Assembly: GCA_910576125.1 (NCBI GenBank)
Contig: CAJTHM010000026.1
Span: forward strand, 1 to 64,000
Direction: 5' to 3'
DNA from: Lachnospiraceae bacterium
GTDB lineage: Bacteria > Bacillota > Clostridia > Lachnospirales > Lachnospiraceae
DNA: 64,000 bases
The notes under the pieces were generated by a model. That model was not told the origin of the DNA. It did not search any database and saw nothing but the letters and a program-made list of their open reading frames with translations. This document shows positions 17,176-26,141 of the stretch, in pieces. Every line of letters begins with the position of its first letter. Position 1 is the stretch's first letter. The translations under genes were made by a program, and so were the position numbers.

Positions 17176-18901
17176 CTGAGGTCTGCTCCTCTCCTTTCCT
17201 GTCATTATTTCCGTATCGGGCCGGGATCCTTACGGTCACCACGGTCCCCTGCTCCAGGACGCTTTCAATGGACATCCCGTATTCCTCTCCGAAAAAAAGC
17301 TTGATTCTCTGGTTGACATTTTTTAATCCGTACCCGCCCCCCTGGGACTCTGTCTCCAGGATATTCTCCAGGGACGGGGCGGGGATCCCGGCTCCATTAT
17401 CCTTTATGACGATATGGATGTCGTCATTCTTCCGCACGGCCGTGATGGTCAGCCTACCCGGCGCATCGCTTTTTTCAAGGCCATGGACGATGGCGTTCTC
17501 CACCAGGGGCTGGAGCGTCAGGTTGGGGATAAGGCAGTTCCCTATCATATCTTCAATCTGGTATTCCACCCGGAAGCTGTCGTTATGCATGATCTGCTGA
17601 ATCTGAAGATAGGATTTTATGTTCAGCATCTCCTGCCGCACGATCGTCATGCTATTGCCCCTGTTCAATGTGGTCCTGTAGAAATCGGACAGAAGCCTCG
17701 CCAGTTCACTGATCTCCGGCGCGTCAATCCTCAGGGCCCTCCAGTTAATCAGCGACAGGGAATTGTAGAGGAAATGGGGGTTGATCTGGGCCTGGAGGGC
17801 TTTCAGCTCATAGTCTTTTTTCTCCACGGTGGCTTTGTAGTTCTTTTCGATCAGCTCGTTTATTTTTACGATCATGACCGAGAAGCCCCGTATCAGCTCC
17901 CCGATTTCGTCTTTGGAGCTGCTCTTCACATTGACTACAAAGGAGCCATCTTCCACCTCCGCCATATTTCTTTTCAGTTCATCGATCCGGACCAGCATCT
18001 TTTTCGAAAACCGGATGCTGACCACAAATACCACGAAAAAGCAGGATAATATAATGATAATCACAATGGCGGAGTAGAGATAGGTGGACATGAGGATATC
18101 ATAATAGGACGCGCTCATGACCACCATCCATTCGGTTCCTTTCACATAGTCTTTTACGGAAACGAACTTATTGTTGTCAATGTATAGCTCATTCAGTGAC
18201 GGTATCTGGTCTATCATTTCATTCGCGTTCTGGGGATTGCCGTTATTGCATATGATATCGCTTCGTTGGCTCCGGATGACCACGGAAATGTTCTGGGCAT
18301 CTACAATCCTTAATATTTCCTCCAGGGTCTCCACCTTAATCTGCATGACGATATAACTCCTGTTCCGATCCGACGTGCCGGAATCCAGCATCGGGTGCAC
18401 GCAGTAGATACGGTTCCCGTCATAAAGCCAGCTGGTGGCCGTGTCAGATATGAAGTCATACCATTTCGAGCTCCTGATCTCCTCCATGGAGCGAACCGTA
18501 TTCCCGTGAACCCCCATATTGGAATTCGTAAATAATGTAATGTATTCTACCTCCGGCACCAGGTTTTGGGTCGTGACGAACAGATCATCGATAAAATTCA
18601 GGCTCTCATATCTGTCATAATCGCTGGTATAGTTCGTCTGATTCAGATTGATGAGCTGCCTGTTGAAGCACAGGGATCGAATCGCATTATCATAAATGCC
18701 AATCGTGCTGTCCAGGATCTGAGATGTCTGGTCAAAGGTAGCTTCAAGATACATGGTCTCTTTATTAATAAGCATGGATCGGATTGTTTTATAGCTGAAT
18801 ATGCCAAGCACGCTGAGTGGTATCAGTGCAATGAAGATAAAGGCCATGAGGATCTTGCTTTTGAAGCTCATGTCATTGAAAAAGCTGCCGATCCTTTCCA
18901 C
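17159..18901 (-). CDS. Sensor histidine kinase, YesM type
   Basis: 580 residues. A first membrane helix (about 15-37, ILMAFIFIALIPLSVLGIF) and a second near 275-300 enclose an extracytoplasmic Cache-like sensor. A HAMP segment and the His_kinase domain follow, with the phospho-acceptor in LQAQINPHFLYNSLSLINW, and HATPase motifs PLVENAIVHGL (N-box), IKDNGAGIP and GGGYGLKNVNQRI. It starts with GTG at 18901, overlapping the TAG of the regulator by one base, so the pair is translationally coupled. It should sense an extracellular sugar or the binding protein and control the adjacent transporter operon. Confidence 0.92.
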   Translation of the reverse strand: MERIGSFFNDMSFKSKILMAFIFIALIPLSVLGIFSYKTIRSMLINKETMYLEATFDQTSQILDSTIGIYDNAIRSLCFNRQLINLNQTNYTSDYDRYESLNFIDDLFVTTQNLVPEVEYITLFTNSNMGVHGNTVRSMEEIRSSKWYDFISDTATSWLYDGNRIYCVHPMLDSGTSDRNRSYIVMQIKVETLEEILRIVDAQNISVVIRSQRSDIICNNGNPQNANEMIDQIPSLNELYIDNNKFVSVKDYVKGTEWMVVMSASYYDILMSTYLYSAIVIIIILSCFFVVFVVSIRFSKKMLVRIDELKRNMAEVEDGSFVVNVKSSSKDEIGELIRGFSVMIVKINELIEKNYKATVEKKDYELKALQAQINPHFLYNSLSLINWRALRIDAPEISELARLLSDFYRTTLNRGNSMTIVRQEMLNIKSYLQIQQIMHNDSFRVEYQIEDMIGNCLIPNLTLQPLVENAIVHGLEKSDAPGRLTITAVRKNDDIHIVIKDNGAGIPAPSLENILETESQGGGYGLKNVNQRIKLFFGEEYGMSIESVLEQGTVVTVRIPARYGNNDRKGEEQTSGARPF

Positions 18902-20454
18902 TAAATCTCCTCCTTGTTTTTTCCAGCGCCCCTGTCTTCCTTCACATTGTGTTGCCGATATTTTTCAGGTGTCTTTCCGAAATGCTCTTTATAGCTTTGG
19001 CAAAAATAGGATAAATTGTGATAGCCCACTTGTTCGCATATATCGATAATCTTCATGTTCGTATCCACCACAAGCTGTTCCGCTCTTTCCATGCGAACAT
19101 TTTTGATATATTTATTGATGCCGAATCCAGTGATCCTCTTAAAGCGCGCACATAGATAGCTGGGGGACAAGTATACCTTCTCCGCAAGGCTGTACAGGTT
19201 CAGCTCCTCCTGATAGTGCTTCTCGATATACTTTTTCACCAGGTCGATGTCATGCCCGGCATCGCCGCTGCTTTCCTCTCTTTTCTCAAATTCCTGCAAC
19301 GTGTTCTGCAGGATGCTTTTCAGGCCGAGAAGGTCCGAGCAGCGGTAGAGTTTGTCTATGTACAAGCTAATCTCATCCTCGGAGCATTCCCCAAATTCCG
19401 TGATGATGGCATGGTACAATGTGGAGAACACGAATTTCACATATAGCTGAGAATAGTTGGTCTTATTTTGGTACTTTTGGAAGAGCAGATCCACATACAT
19501 ATATATTTTGTTAAAATCCTTGGCGCTGACTTCCTTTCTTATTTTATCCAATAGCAGGGCATCGCCCGGCGATGGGGTATTGATTTCTTCTAACAGCTTC
19601 TCCTCCTCAAAAATCCTGGTATAGGATACGAAAAAGCGGTATTCCATCAACCTTTCTAGCTGGGCAAATTTCTCTGATAGATTCCGGTTCCTGTTCCCCT
19701 CGCTGCTCAGCGCGACATAACATGTGTATCCTAGGTCGCCTTCGATTTTATCGTATAGATCCATCGCTATCTCATAGAAGGATTTCCGCATGTCCCGTTC
19801 ACCCCCTTTGAACAGGAGCAGGCATTGGCTCACATTCAGATTGAGATAATCAAATGGATATGGTATGGCTTCGGCAATCCAATCTTCAAAGCGGAAAGAG
19901 ATGATGTCAAAAAAGCTTTGGTCGAACTCCAGCAGGAAAAGCTTTGTGTAGCATATGTCGAAATTTTCCAGCAATTTCGTGTCGGCTTCCGAGAGGCTGT
20001 CGGAATGGTTCAGCGCTTTATACAGAAGATGGTTCTGGGCGTATCTCGCCGTCTGGGAATATAATTCATGCTCAAGCTCCGTGCGCTTCACCCTCTCCAT
20101 CACGCGTTTGAGCGATTTTTCGAATTCTTCTACCTTGATGGGCTTTAAGATGTATTCCGACACCTCCAGGTTGATCGCGGACTGGGCATATGCGAAATCC
20201 GCGTAGCCGCTGTAGATGATTATCTTCAGATTCGGATTTTCATTTTTGGCCAGTTTTATCAGCTCGAGGCCGTCCATCCTAGGCATGCGGATATCGGTGA
20301 ACAGTATGTCGACTTTATGATTTTGCAGGTATTCCAGAGCCTGATTGCCGTTATCTGCAAAGACCTTGTATAGTTTAAATCCCAGTTTATCTATTAAAAA
20401 CGATATTCCTTCCAGTTCCTCTTTTTCATCGTCTACAATGAGTATCGTAAGCAT
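18901..20454 (-). CDS. Response regulator with AraC-type DNA-binding domain, YesN type
   Basis: 517 residues. The N-terminal receiver holds LIVDDEKEELEG, FTDIRMPRMDGLELI (phospho-Asp), IYSGY and EYILKPIKVEEF (Lys). A long middle region typical of YesN follows, then a C-terminal HTH_18 (LAEKVYLSPSYLCARFKRIT and IDICEQVGYHNLSYFCQSYK). It is phosphorylated by the co-encoded YesM-like kinase and probably activates the sugar operon. Confidence 0.93.
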   Translation of the reverse strand: MLTILIVDDEKEELEGISFLIDKLGFKLYKVFADNGNQALEYLQNHKVDILFTDIRMPRMDGLELIKLAKNENPNLKIIIYSGYADFAYAQSAINLEVSEYILKPIKVEEFEKSLKRVMERVKRTELEHELYSQTARYAQNHLLYKALNHSDSLSEADTKLLENFDICYTKLFLLEFDQSFFDIISFRFEDWIAEAIPYPFDYLNLNVSQCLLLFKGGERDMRKSFYEIAMDLYDKIEGDLGYTCYVALSSEGNRNRNLSEKFAQLERLMEYRFFVSYTRIFEEEKLLEEINTPSPGDALLLDKIRKEVSAKDFNKIYMYVDLLFQKYQNKTNYSQLYVKFVFSTLYHAIITEFGECSEDEISLYIDKLYRCSDLLGLKSILQNTLQEFEKREESSGDAGHDIDLVKKYIEKHYQEELNLYSLAEKVYLSPSYLCARFKRITGFGINKYIKNVRMERAEQLVVDTNMKIIDICEQVGYHNLSYFCQSYKEHFGKTPEKYRQHNVKEDRGAGKNKEEI

Positions 20455-20549
20455 TTTATCCTCTATTTTTTGTATTGAGCGGTCTTGGGTCTATATTTCC
20501 CTTCCTTTTCTATTTCTCTTTTTTATCATTTCCTCCAAACTCCAGAACC

Positions 20550-20585
20550 GGCGGCCAGGGGCTTTTGCTGTCCCTGGCCACTGTG
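20550..20585 (-). terminator. GC-rich hairpin after the GH172 gene
   Basis: GGCCAGGG and CCCCTGGCC pair across a 10-nt loop downstream of the stop at 20621. There is no T-run, so it could be a weak terminator or an attenuator before the regulator gene. Confidence 0.4.
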
Positions 20586-20620
20586 CTTTCCCGTCGTCTC
20601 TGGCTGCCGGGCGAAAGTTT

Positions 20621-21649
20621 TTACTTCATCACCATATCCGCATCCTGTGGCAAGGGCTTTAGCGGTTCATGAGGCAGCATCTGATACCAAAACGCCACGG
20701 ATGTATAGTCGTCATACCTGGGGCCGGTCCAGCCTAGATTGTCCAAAGTCATCCGGAATCCAGTCTCGAAGTGGATAGGATCCGGCACATGGAAACGGTA
20801 CAGCAGGAATCGCTGCTGGCCGTTGTAAAAGGCAGAATTGTCCCCCAGAATGGCGAACATTCCGGCGTAGAGGCCGCTGTAAGTGTGGTATCTCTTCAGA
20901 TAGATGTCGTTGCCGAAGCCGTAGGCGCCCCCAAAGTAGTCCTCCGTGCCGGTATAGTGGATGGACGGGTATCTGTCGCCGTCGATGTACATCCGGGCCT
21001 CCCCCTCTACCCAGCAGGTATTGTTGCCATTCATGCCCGCTGCCAGGGTCAGGCCCATGAACTGACCCTTTCCTTTGATATTGTCTATGACTGCGTAGGA
21101 GCGGCCCTTTTGCACGGGGTGCTCCTGACGGTAAGACGCGTGGAAATAGCCGATATTTTCGGTCAAGTCCATGTAGCATCCCGTTATCATATAGAAGAGG
21201 GTCTTGTCCTCCTTGCTACGGTTTTCCATGGTAATCCGGCAGTGCTTTCGGAAAGGCATCTTCCAGTAGCAGTTCAGGCCTCTCCCGGGGGCCACCAGAA
21301 TCTTGGCGGAATTCAAGATGGGGTATCTGCCCTCCCGGTCTTCAAAGTTCTCATCGTAGGCGCAGCCAAAGAAAGCCGATATGGGCGCTTCCACAGACGG
21401 GGTTTCATCCCCCTCCCAGTAGATTCGCAGGATGAAGCTGTGGCCTACATATCCTGTAAACCAGATATTCTGAATCATTCCCGGCCCATCGGTGTCCACC
21501 AGGGTGACGGTCTCGCCTGGGTGGATATCGATGCAGGGGCGGAGCTTGGTACAGTCCCCGCCCCGGGAGCCGCCTCCTCTTGTCCCTGTGGGATTTTCGG
21601 CGGAAAATGCAAAGGTTTTGATGTCCTGGATTAGATGAATGCTTTCCAT
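20621..21649 (-). CDS. DUF2961 / GH172 family glycoside hydrolase
   Basis: 342 residues. Family features include PTGTRGGGSRGGDCTKLRPC near the start, the beta-jelly-roll region and the strongly conserved IHYTGTEDYFGGAYGFGNDI (about 230-249), where the catalytic Glu lies. Known GH172 enzymes act on furanosides such as fructofuranosyl or arabinofuranosyl linkages and assemble as oligomers. There is no signal peptide, so it is cytoplasmic. It lies between the regulator and the epimerase/dehydrogenase pair. The precise substrate cannot be read from sequence. Confidence 0.88.
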   Translation of the reverse strand: MESIHLIQDIKTFAFSAENPTGTRGGGSRGGDCTKLRPCIDIHPGETVTLVDTDGPGMIQNIWFTGYVGHSFILRIYWEGDETPSVEAPISAFFGCAYDENFEDREGRYPILNSAKILVAPGRGLNCYWKMPFRKHCRITMENRSKEDKTLFYMITGCYMDLTENIGYFHASYRQEHPVQKGRSYAVIDNIKGKGQFMGLTLAAGMNGNNTCWVEGEARMYIDGDRYPSIHYTGTEDYFGGAYGFGNDIYLKRYHTYSGLYAGMFAILGDNSAFYNGQQRFLLYRFHVPDPIHFETGFRMTLDNLGWTGPRYDDYTSVAFWYQMLPHEPLKPLPQDADMVMK

Positions 21650-21777
21650 GTCTGTCCTCCTCCACTCATTTTTTCTTATAGCGCCTGTTCCGGTTGCTTC
21701 CGACTATCTCTATTCCTGACATAAAAGGAGTCTTTTATTTTACCCTTTTACACCTAAATCATGTGTATTAGATTATT

Positions 21778-22557
21778 TTAGATCAGTATGAGTTTTTGAA
21801 TAAAATCAATGGTATAATCCACGCCTTTATCTCCCAGCTCGCCCTTCCAATTGTCAGAGTGCGGTTCAATGCTTAAGCCTTCCTGATAGCCCTTCGCATA
21901 TAAAATAGACAAAAATGCACCCCAATTTGTCATATCCATTCCTGCCGGCGGATCATCAAAACGCTTTCCGTTAATTGTAAGAGCACCTTTGATATGAACA
22001 TGAATAAAACGATCCCCCCAGTCCTTTACCTCCTGCAGATAGTCACCCCCTGCATAAATGCAATGAGAAGTATCATACTTAATGTACAAATCCTTTAAAT
22101 ATCCATGAATTACCTTATACGCCATAGAATCACAGACAAAGTTATTCCATCTGCAATTATAAACAGCAATCCGAACCCCTTTTTGTTTCCCATAGTCAAT
22201 CAGCTTTTTAAAATATGCAATTGCCAAACCGCAGTTCTCATAGTAGGAGAGCGCATCCACATAATTACAACCCGTAATATAAATGGTACAGCCCAGCTTC
22301 TCCGCAGCATCAATGAGCCTGTATTCCAGCAAAATCTCCTCCTCACAAATACCTTCTTTGCATATTCTGTCACTTCCCCAACGGCCGATTGCGCGAACAG
22401 GCAGACAATACTTTTCGCTGTACCCCTTGACCTCATCCACATGGGACAGAAATTCCTCCGCACGGTCATTTACATCCAGTTCCACAAAAGAAAGTCCTTT
22501 TTCTTTTGCTTTAATAAAATCCTCTTCCTTAATCCATGAAATAATTCCAAGTGTCAT
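21778..22557 (-). CDS. Sugar phosphate isomerase/epimerase (AP_endonuc_2 TIM barrel)
   Basis: 259 residues from the ATG at 22557, which has AAGGAGG upstream; the longer frame overlaps the preceding gene. Metal-site motifs of xylose-isomerase-like TIM barrels are visible: SFVELDVND near the start, YIKYDTSHCIYAGGDYL, DRFIHVHIKGAL and LSIEPHSDN (Glu ligand). It probably works with the preceding dehydrogenase in conversion of a sugar or inositol-like compound, as such pairs often do. Confidence 0.85.
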   Translation of the reverse strand: MTLGIISWIKEEDFIKAKEKGLSFVELDVNDRAEEFLSHVDEVKGYSEKYCLPVRAIGRWGSDRICKEGICEEEILLEYRLIDAAEKLGCTIYITGCNYVDALSYYENCGLAIAYFKKLIDYGKQKGVRIAVYNCRWNNFVCDSMAYKVIHGYLKDLYIKYDTSHCIYAGGDYLQEVKDWGDRFIHVHIKGALTINGKRFDDPPAGMDMTNWGAFLSILYAKGYQEGLSIEPHSDNWKGELGDKGVDYTIDFIQKLILI

Positions 22558-22594
22558 TATAATCCTCCTTTCAACAGAGCCGAACAATCTGATA

Positions 22595-23671
22595 CTAATC
22601 AAAATAGATTGTCTTTCCTGTCCTTGCCGATTCATAAATCGCTTCCAGAATCTGTGTCACAACCATGGCCTGCTCTGGCAATACGATTAACTGTTTTCCA
22701 TCCACAATTGCCGCATAAAATACTTTTTGCTCCTCGTCCTCAGGCCTTCCGGTATTTCCATCATAAAACGCAACACCTGCCGCAGCCAGAGCCGGCCTCT
22801 CCACGCATTGTCTGCCATACTGTACGCGGTTGATGCGCAGTCCGTCCTTCATATCAGCCCCTGCCTTCGTTCCGCACAGAGTAGTCTTCGCCTCGTCTAC
22901 GTCCAGACTGTTAAGCGCCCATGCCGCTTCCAGATGTATGGTTGCACCGTTTTTCATCTTGATAAAACCAAACGCGGAATCCTCCACTGTAAAAACTTCC
23001 GGATTCCAGTCGCCCCACGCGTTTCCGGTATCCTTCTGGTCTGCCAACTTGCGAAATACGGAACCGGTTACGGATGCCGGTTCATAGTTGTCCATCATCC
23101 ACAATGTCAGATCAAGCGCATGAGTACCGATATCAATAAGCGGACCACCTCCCTGCTTTTCCGCATCTAAAAATACCCCCCATGTAGGAACCGCTCTTCT
23201 GCGGATTGCATGCGCCTTGGCATAGTAGACCTCGCCCAGATCACCATTTACACATGCTTTTTTCAAATACTGGGAATCCCCTCTGTAACGGTTCTGGTAT
23301 CCTATGGTCAGAATCCTACCTGTCTCTTTTGCTGTCTCAACCATTTCCTGAGCTTCCGCAAAAGTTTTTGCCATGGGCTTTTCACACATAACATGCTTGC
23401 CTGCCTTCATAGCTGCGATTGCGATGGGCGCATGGGAACTGTTCGGCGTCAGCACATAAACGGCGTCCAAATCTTCTTTAACCAATTCCTGATAGTCCGT
23501 ATAGATACGGGCATCTGATGTTCCGAAATCTTCCTTTGCCTTCACAGCGCGTTCTTCTATCAGATCGCAGAAGGCCACAATGTTAAAATTTCCAACTCTT
23601 TTCATTGCAGGCAGATGTTTATTGTTCGCAATACCGCCGCAGCCTACAACACCGACATTTAGTACTCTCAT
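22595..23671 (-). CDS. Gfo/Idh/MocA family NAD(P)-dependent dehydrogenase
   Basis: 358 residues. The N-terminal Rossmann fold starts VGVVGCGGIANNKHLPAM, and EKPMAKT (Lys catalytic) lies near residue 97. The C-terminal alpha/beta domain holds GGGPLIDIGTHALDLTLWMM with the active-site Asp/His pair. It oxidises a sugar, inositol or related polyol. It is the first gene of the epimerase and GH172 group, preceded by a promoter with a palindromic operator. Confidence 0.92.
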   Translation of the reverse strand: MRVLNVGVVGCGGIANNKHLPAMKRVGNFNIVAFCDLIEERAVKAKEDFGTSDARIYTDYQELVKEDLDAVYVLTPNSSHAPIAIAAMKAGKHVMCEKPMAKTFAEAQEMVETAKETGRILTIGYQNRYRGDSQYLKKACVNGDLGEVYYAKAHAIRRRAVPTWGVFLDAEKQGGGPLIDIGTHALDLTLWMMDNYEPASVTGSVFRKLADQKDTGNAWGDWNPEVFTVEDSAFGFIKMKNGATIHLEAAWALNSLDVDEAKTTLCGTKAGADMKDGLRINRVQYGRQCVERPALAAAGVAFYDGNTGRPEDEEQKVFYAAIVDGKQLIVLPEQAMVVTQILEAIYESARTGKTIYFD

Positions 23672-23776
23672 AATTTTTCTCCTTTCAACTTCTGGTTCTT
23701 TTCACTTTACTTTTACACATTTTCATGCCCAGTACATACTCCCCCTCTCTTCAAAGATTAATGTATTTTTAAAATA

Positions 23777-23796
23777 TTAGACCGATATCGGTCTAA
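23777..23796. promoter_or_regulatory. Perfect 20-bp palindromic operator
   Basis: TTAGACCGATATCGGTCTAA is an exact palindrome about 105 bases before the dehydrogenase start, in an AT-rich region with -10-like TAATAAAAT/TATTTT sequences on the minus strand. Such symmetry suits a dimeric repressor (TetR, LacI or GntR type). No candidate repressor gene lies next to it in the window. Confidence 0.65.
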
Positions 23797-23943
23797 CATT
23801 TTTATTAACCATTAAGACTTTATCATTTTTAACAAAAACACTTCTATAATGGAAACACAGAATCCCGTAAAATTCAAGGGTTTTTCCTTTAAATGTAGGA
23901 ATACTCACGAAATAAACAACATCTTTTTACTTCCCGATGCTAC

Positions 23944-24135
23944 CTACCGCCTTTTACTGCGTCCGGTCTTTTTCTCCAAAATATAATTTGCTGCCACACC
24001 AACGGCGCAAGACGCAATCAGCGAAAAAGCAATAAACGCCAGCCCTCCGTACTCAAACAGAATGGCCAGCGCTATTACCAGAACCGATATGAAAACCGGA
24101 TACAGCAGCAAAATCCACAGGCAGTCTTTTATCAT
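23944..24135 (-). CDS. Small phage membrane protein (holin/antiholin-like)
   Basis: 63 residues from an ATG that overlaps the holin stop codon (ATGA), so the longer open frame upstream is a shadow. Two membrane helices (IKDCLWILLLYPVFISVLVI and GLAFIAFSLIASCAVGVAAN) precede a basic tail KKTGRSKRR. Last gene of the phage late operon. Its position and size suggest a holin partner, but it is not identified by family. Confidence 0.6.
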   Translation of the reverse strand: MIKDCLWILLLYPVFISVLVIALAILFEYGGLAFIAFSLIASCAVGVAANYILEKKTGRSKRR

Positions 24136-24341
24136 TTTCCTTCTGCCCTGTTGTACTGCGCCGCACTGATTCCCAGAATCACACCCAGGAACGTATCCAC
24201 CGCAGTGATGGTGCCCACTACCTGTTCCCCGCAGGGCAGCCCCCAGATTCCAGCCAGGGCAAAATATAACGTGCCGGCAGCCGGAAGGAGATACTGTGCG
24301 ATCCATTTCAAAGTGTCATAGGTTTTGTTAGTCATCTTCAT
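24132..24341 (-). CDS. Phage holin (phi LC3-like)
   Basis: 69 residues: TYDTLKWIAQYLLPAAGTLY, then GLPCGEQVVGTITAVDTFLGVILGISAAQYN. The KW.AQ..LPA...LY...GIWGLP...VVGTI.A..T.LG pattern is that of Firmicute phage holins. It would form the membrane lesion that lets the endolysin reach the wall. The start overlaps the preceding gene's end by 14 bases. Confidence 0.88.
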   Translation of the reverse strand: MKMTNKTYDTLKWIAQYLLPAAGTLYFALAGIWGLPCGEQVVGTITAVDTFLGVILGISAAQYNRAEGK

Positions 24342-24663
24342 GATTTACTTCCTCCTTGTATTGTGATTTGTGTATAGGTAGTTTGTTTACCTCGTTCATG
24401 ATACGCTTGGCAGAGCCGTTACCGCCCATCTTTTCATACGGTTTGTAGAGATACTCGTAAAGATTCTCATATTCATCGGAAGTGATCCACCCCCGGTCGA
24501 TATATGACATTCCCAGATACATAATCCGATCATGTCCCAGGCCTATAAGCATCTCTGTCTTTACGTCTTTTTTCTCTGCTCTTTTGGCGATATAAGCCCA
24601 CAGCCCAGAAGACGCTAAAACTGAGCTAAAAACTGTAAGCAATATCTGCATCCAGTTATCCAT
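24328..24663 (-). CDS. Phage membrane-anchored protein of the lysis region
   Basis: 111 residues: an N-terminal membrane helix (MQILLTVFSSVLASSGLWAYI) followed by a cytoplasmic domain with GLGHDRIMYLGMSYIDRGWI and YEYLYKPYEKMGGNGSAKRI. This family is common directly before holins in clostridial siphophages, with no fixed function. Its ATG abuts the stop codon of the reverse transcriptase, so translation is probably coupled. Confidence 0.7.
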   Translation of the reverse strand: MDNWMQILLTVFSSVLASSGLWAYIAKRAEKKDVKTEMLIGLGHDRIMYLGMSYIDRGWITSDEYENLYEYLYKPYEKMGGNGSAKRIMNEVNKLPIHKSQYKEEVNHEDD

Positions 24664-25917
24664 TTATATAACCTCCTTCAGTTTTTGTGGTGACTTATCG
24701 ATCCATTGATCCTGCCACTCAGCGATGGTTTTGTCTATTACAATCATCTTTTTCTTGACAATCGTAATCCTCTTATCAAACAACTCTTCATATAGGCTAA
24801 TCAAATTTTGCCGCTGCTGTCTTGATAATAATTTGTAGAAGCTACCCATCCAGCTTCGGAACATATTCTCTACATGCTCATACAGAATTTCTCCGTTCTG
24901 GACCTTGACAGCCAACTTTTTCAGTTTCCTCCTCATCGCGGTAACACGACTTGGATTGATCCTCTTAATGATTTTACCGTCCTTTGTAAGACTGTAACGG
25001 ATCTGCAAATATTTATAGGTACTCGAAATCTTTACAATCCGGGTCTTTTTCATGTTGATATGAATGCCAAGTTCTTTTGCAATCACACAAATGTTTTCCA
25101 GCAGATCCTGCAATTCTTCCTTGCTCGGACTCATGATGTACCAATCATCCATGTACCGCCCGTAAAACTTCTGCTGTCTGACGTACTTCACATAATTGTC
25201 GATACGGTATGGATAATAAATACCAATAATCTGAGAAAGCTGATCTCCGATATTGACCGATTTATACATCCATTTCTCGCCCGTCAACTGATTCTTCGGA
25301 ACATTTCGGTAATCAAGCTTGTTAAACGTGTCCTCCATGCAGGATGCATATTCTTCGTCCGACATATAAGAAACGTCAATCTTGAAACCATCAAATATAA
25401 GAGTGAGAAGCCAGTCAATGAACTCATCATCATCGAACAGCTTCAGCAGTTCCCTCTTTGCTATCTCATGTATGATGTTGTCATAAAACTTGGAAAAATC
25501 CCCGAAAAGTATCCATCCTTCGTTACCATGTAACTTATAGTAACGGCGAAGATGAACCTCGAAACGATCCCTTTGATGCGAAATGCCTCGTCCCTTAATT
25601 GAAGCTCCGTTATCATAAATAATATGTTTACGTACTTCTGGTAAAAGAACATCATCGCATAAGACGTGCCGTACAATTCGGTCACGAGCACAGATGCTTG
25701 TAATAGGCCTAATCCGGCCTCTTTCAGACAGTGAGAACTCCCCAGTTGGTCCATTTTGAAGTGTACGGTTGAGAAGGTCATCTTGTATGGCAATGAGATA
25801 CCGCAAGAAGTTTATCATGAACTTCTGGGTAGTCTCCTTCCATTTGCTGCCTTTAATCGAGGCCTTATAAGCCTTATACAAATTGTTAGCGTCACAGATT
25901 ATCTCCTCATACGTCAT
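24664..25917 (-). CDS. Diversity-generating retroelement reverse transcriptase
   Basis: About 417 residues from ATG 25917 (MTYEEIICDANNLYKAYKA, the usual DGR-RT opening; a GTG four codons earlier is possible). RT motifs in order: RIRPITSICARDRIVRHVL, LFGDFSKFYDNI (first catalytic Asp, about 139-148), NIGDQLSQIIG (about 222-232), which fits the DGR-specific [ILV]GxxxSQ replacement of motif 4, and GRYMDDWYI (catalytic YMDD, about 255-258). It copies the TR RNA with adenine-directed errors and supplies cDNA for replacement of VR. It follows TR and abuts a lysis gene, so it is carried in the late operon. Confidence 0.95.
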   Translation of the reverse strand: MTYEEIICDANNLYKAYKASIKGSKWKETTQKFMINFLRYLIAIQDDLLNRTLQNGPTGEFSLSERGRIRPITSICARDRIVRHVLCDDVLLPEVRKHIIYDNGASIKGRGISHQRDRFEVHLRRYYKLHGNEGWILFGDFSKFYDNIIHEIAKRELLKLFDDDEFIDWLLTLIFDGFKIDVSYMSDEEYASCMEDTFNKLDYRNVPKNQLTGEKWMYKSVNIGDQLSQIIGIYYPYRIDNYVKYVRQQKFYGRYMDDWYIMSPSKEELQDLLENICVIAKELGIHINMKKTRIVKISSTYKYLQIRYSLTKDGKIIKRINPSRVTAMRRKLKKLAVKVQNGEILYEHVENMFRSWMGSFYKLLSRQQRQNLISLYEELFDKRITIVKKKMIVIDKTIAEWQDQWIDKSPQKLKEVI

Positions 25918-26141
25918 AAGATTATTCACCGTTGTAGCAATACTTACCGTAGTAAATTGCGTCCGGCTTTGCTATTTATCCAATTCTTTCGATGGAACGG
26001 ATAACATCTCCTTCTCTGTTGGTTAGGCAGAGAATCCGGACGAACCCCAAGAGAGGCCGACGCGTTGTTGTAGTTCGTATTGCCATTGTTATTCACATTA
26101 GCGAAATTCGTCCCCGAAACGACGCAAATTTAGATGTTACC
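25918..26141 (-). ncRNA. DGR TR-spacer RNA region
   Basis: The non-coding interval between the Avd-like stop and the RT start contains TR plus about 115 nt up to the RT gene. A CTCTG/CAGAG hairpin lies just after TR. In studied DGRs the RNA spanning avd end, TR and spacer is the RT template and primes its own cDNA. The exact RNA ends are not visible here. Confidence 0.7.
26037..26124 (-). repeat. DGR template repeat (TR)
   Basis: An 88-nt block matching VR at 27190-27277 except at ten positions. Read on the minus (sense) strand, every difference is an adenine in TR replaced by G, C or T in VR. TR encodes AAY-type codons at the variable positions, the pattern that yields most residue choices. 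The last 28 nt in the sense direction contain no adenine and are identical, fitting the initiation-of-homology end. Its position between the Avd-like gene and RT is standard. Confidence 0.97.

Noticed and set aside
20771..21634. 287-residue plus-strand frame opposite the GH172 gene
   Set aside because: It is the complement of a strongly conserved DUF2961 gene and shows no motifs of its own.
24664..25917. Group II intron or retron reverse transcriptase
   Set aside because: No maturase or intron RNA structure, and the IGxxxSQ motif plus TR/VR pair identify a DGR.
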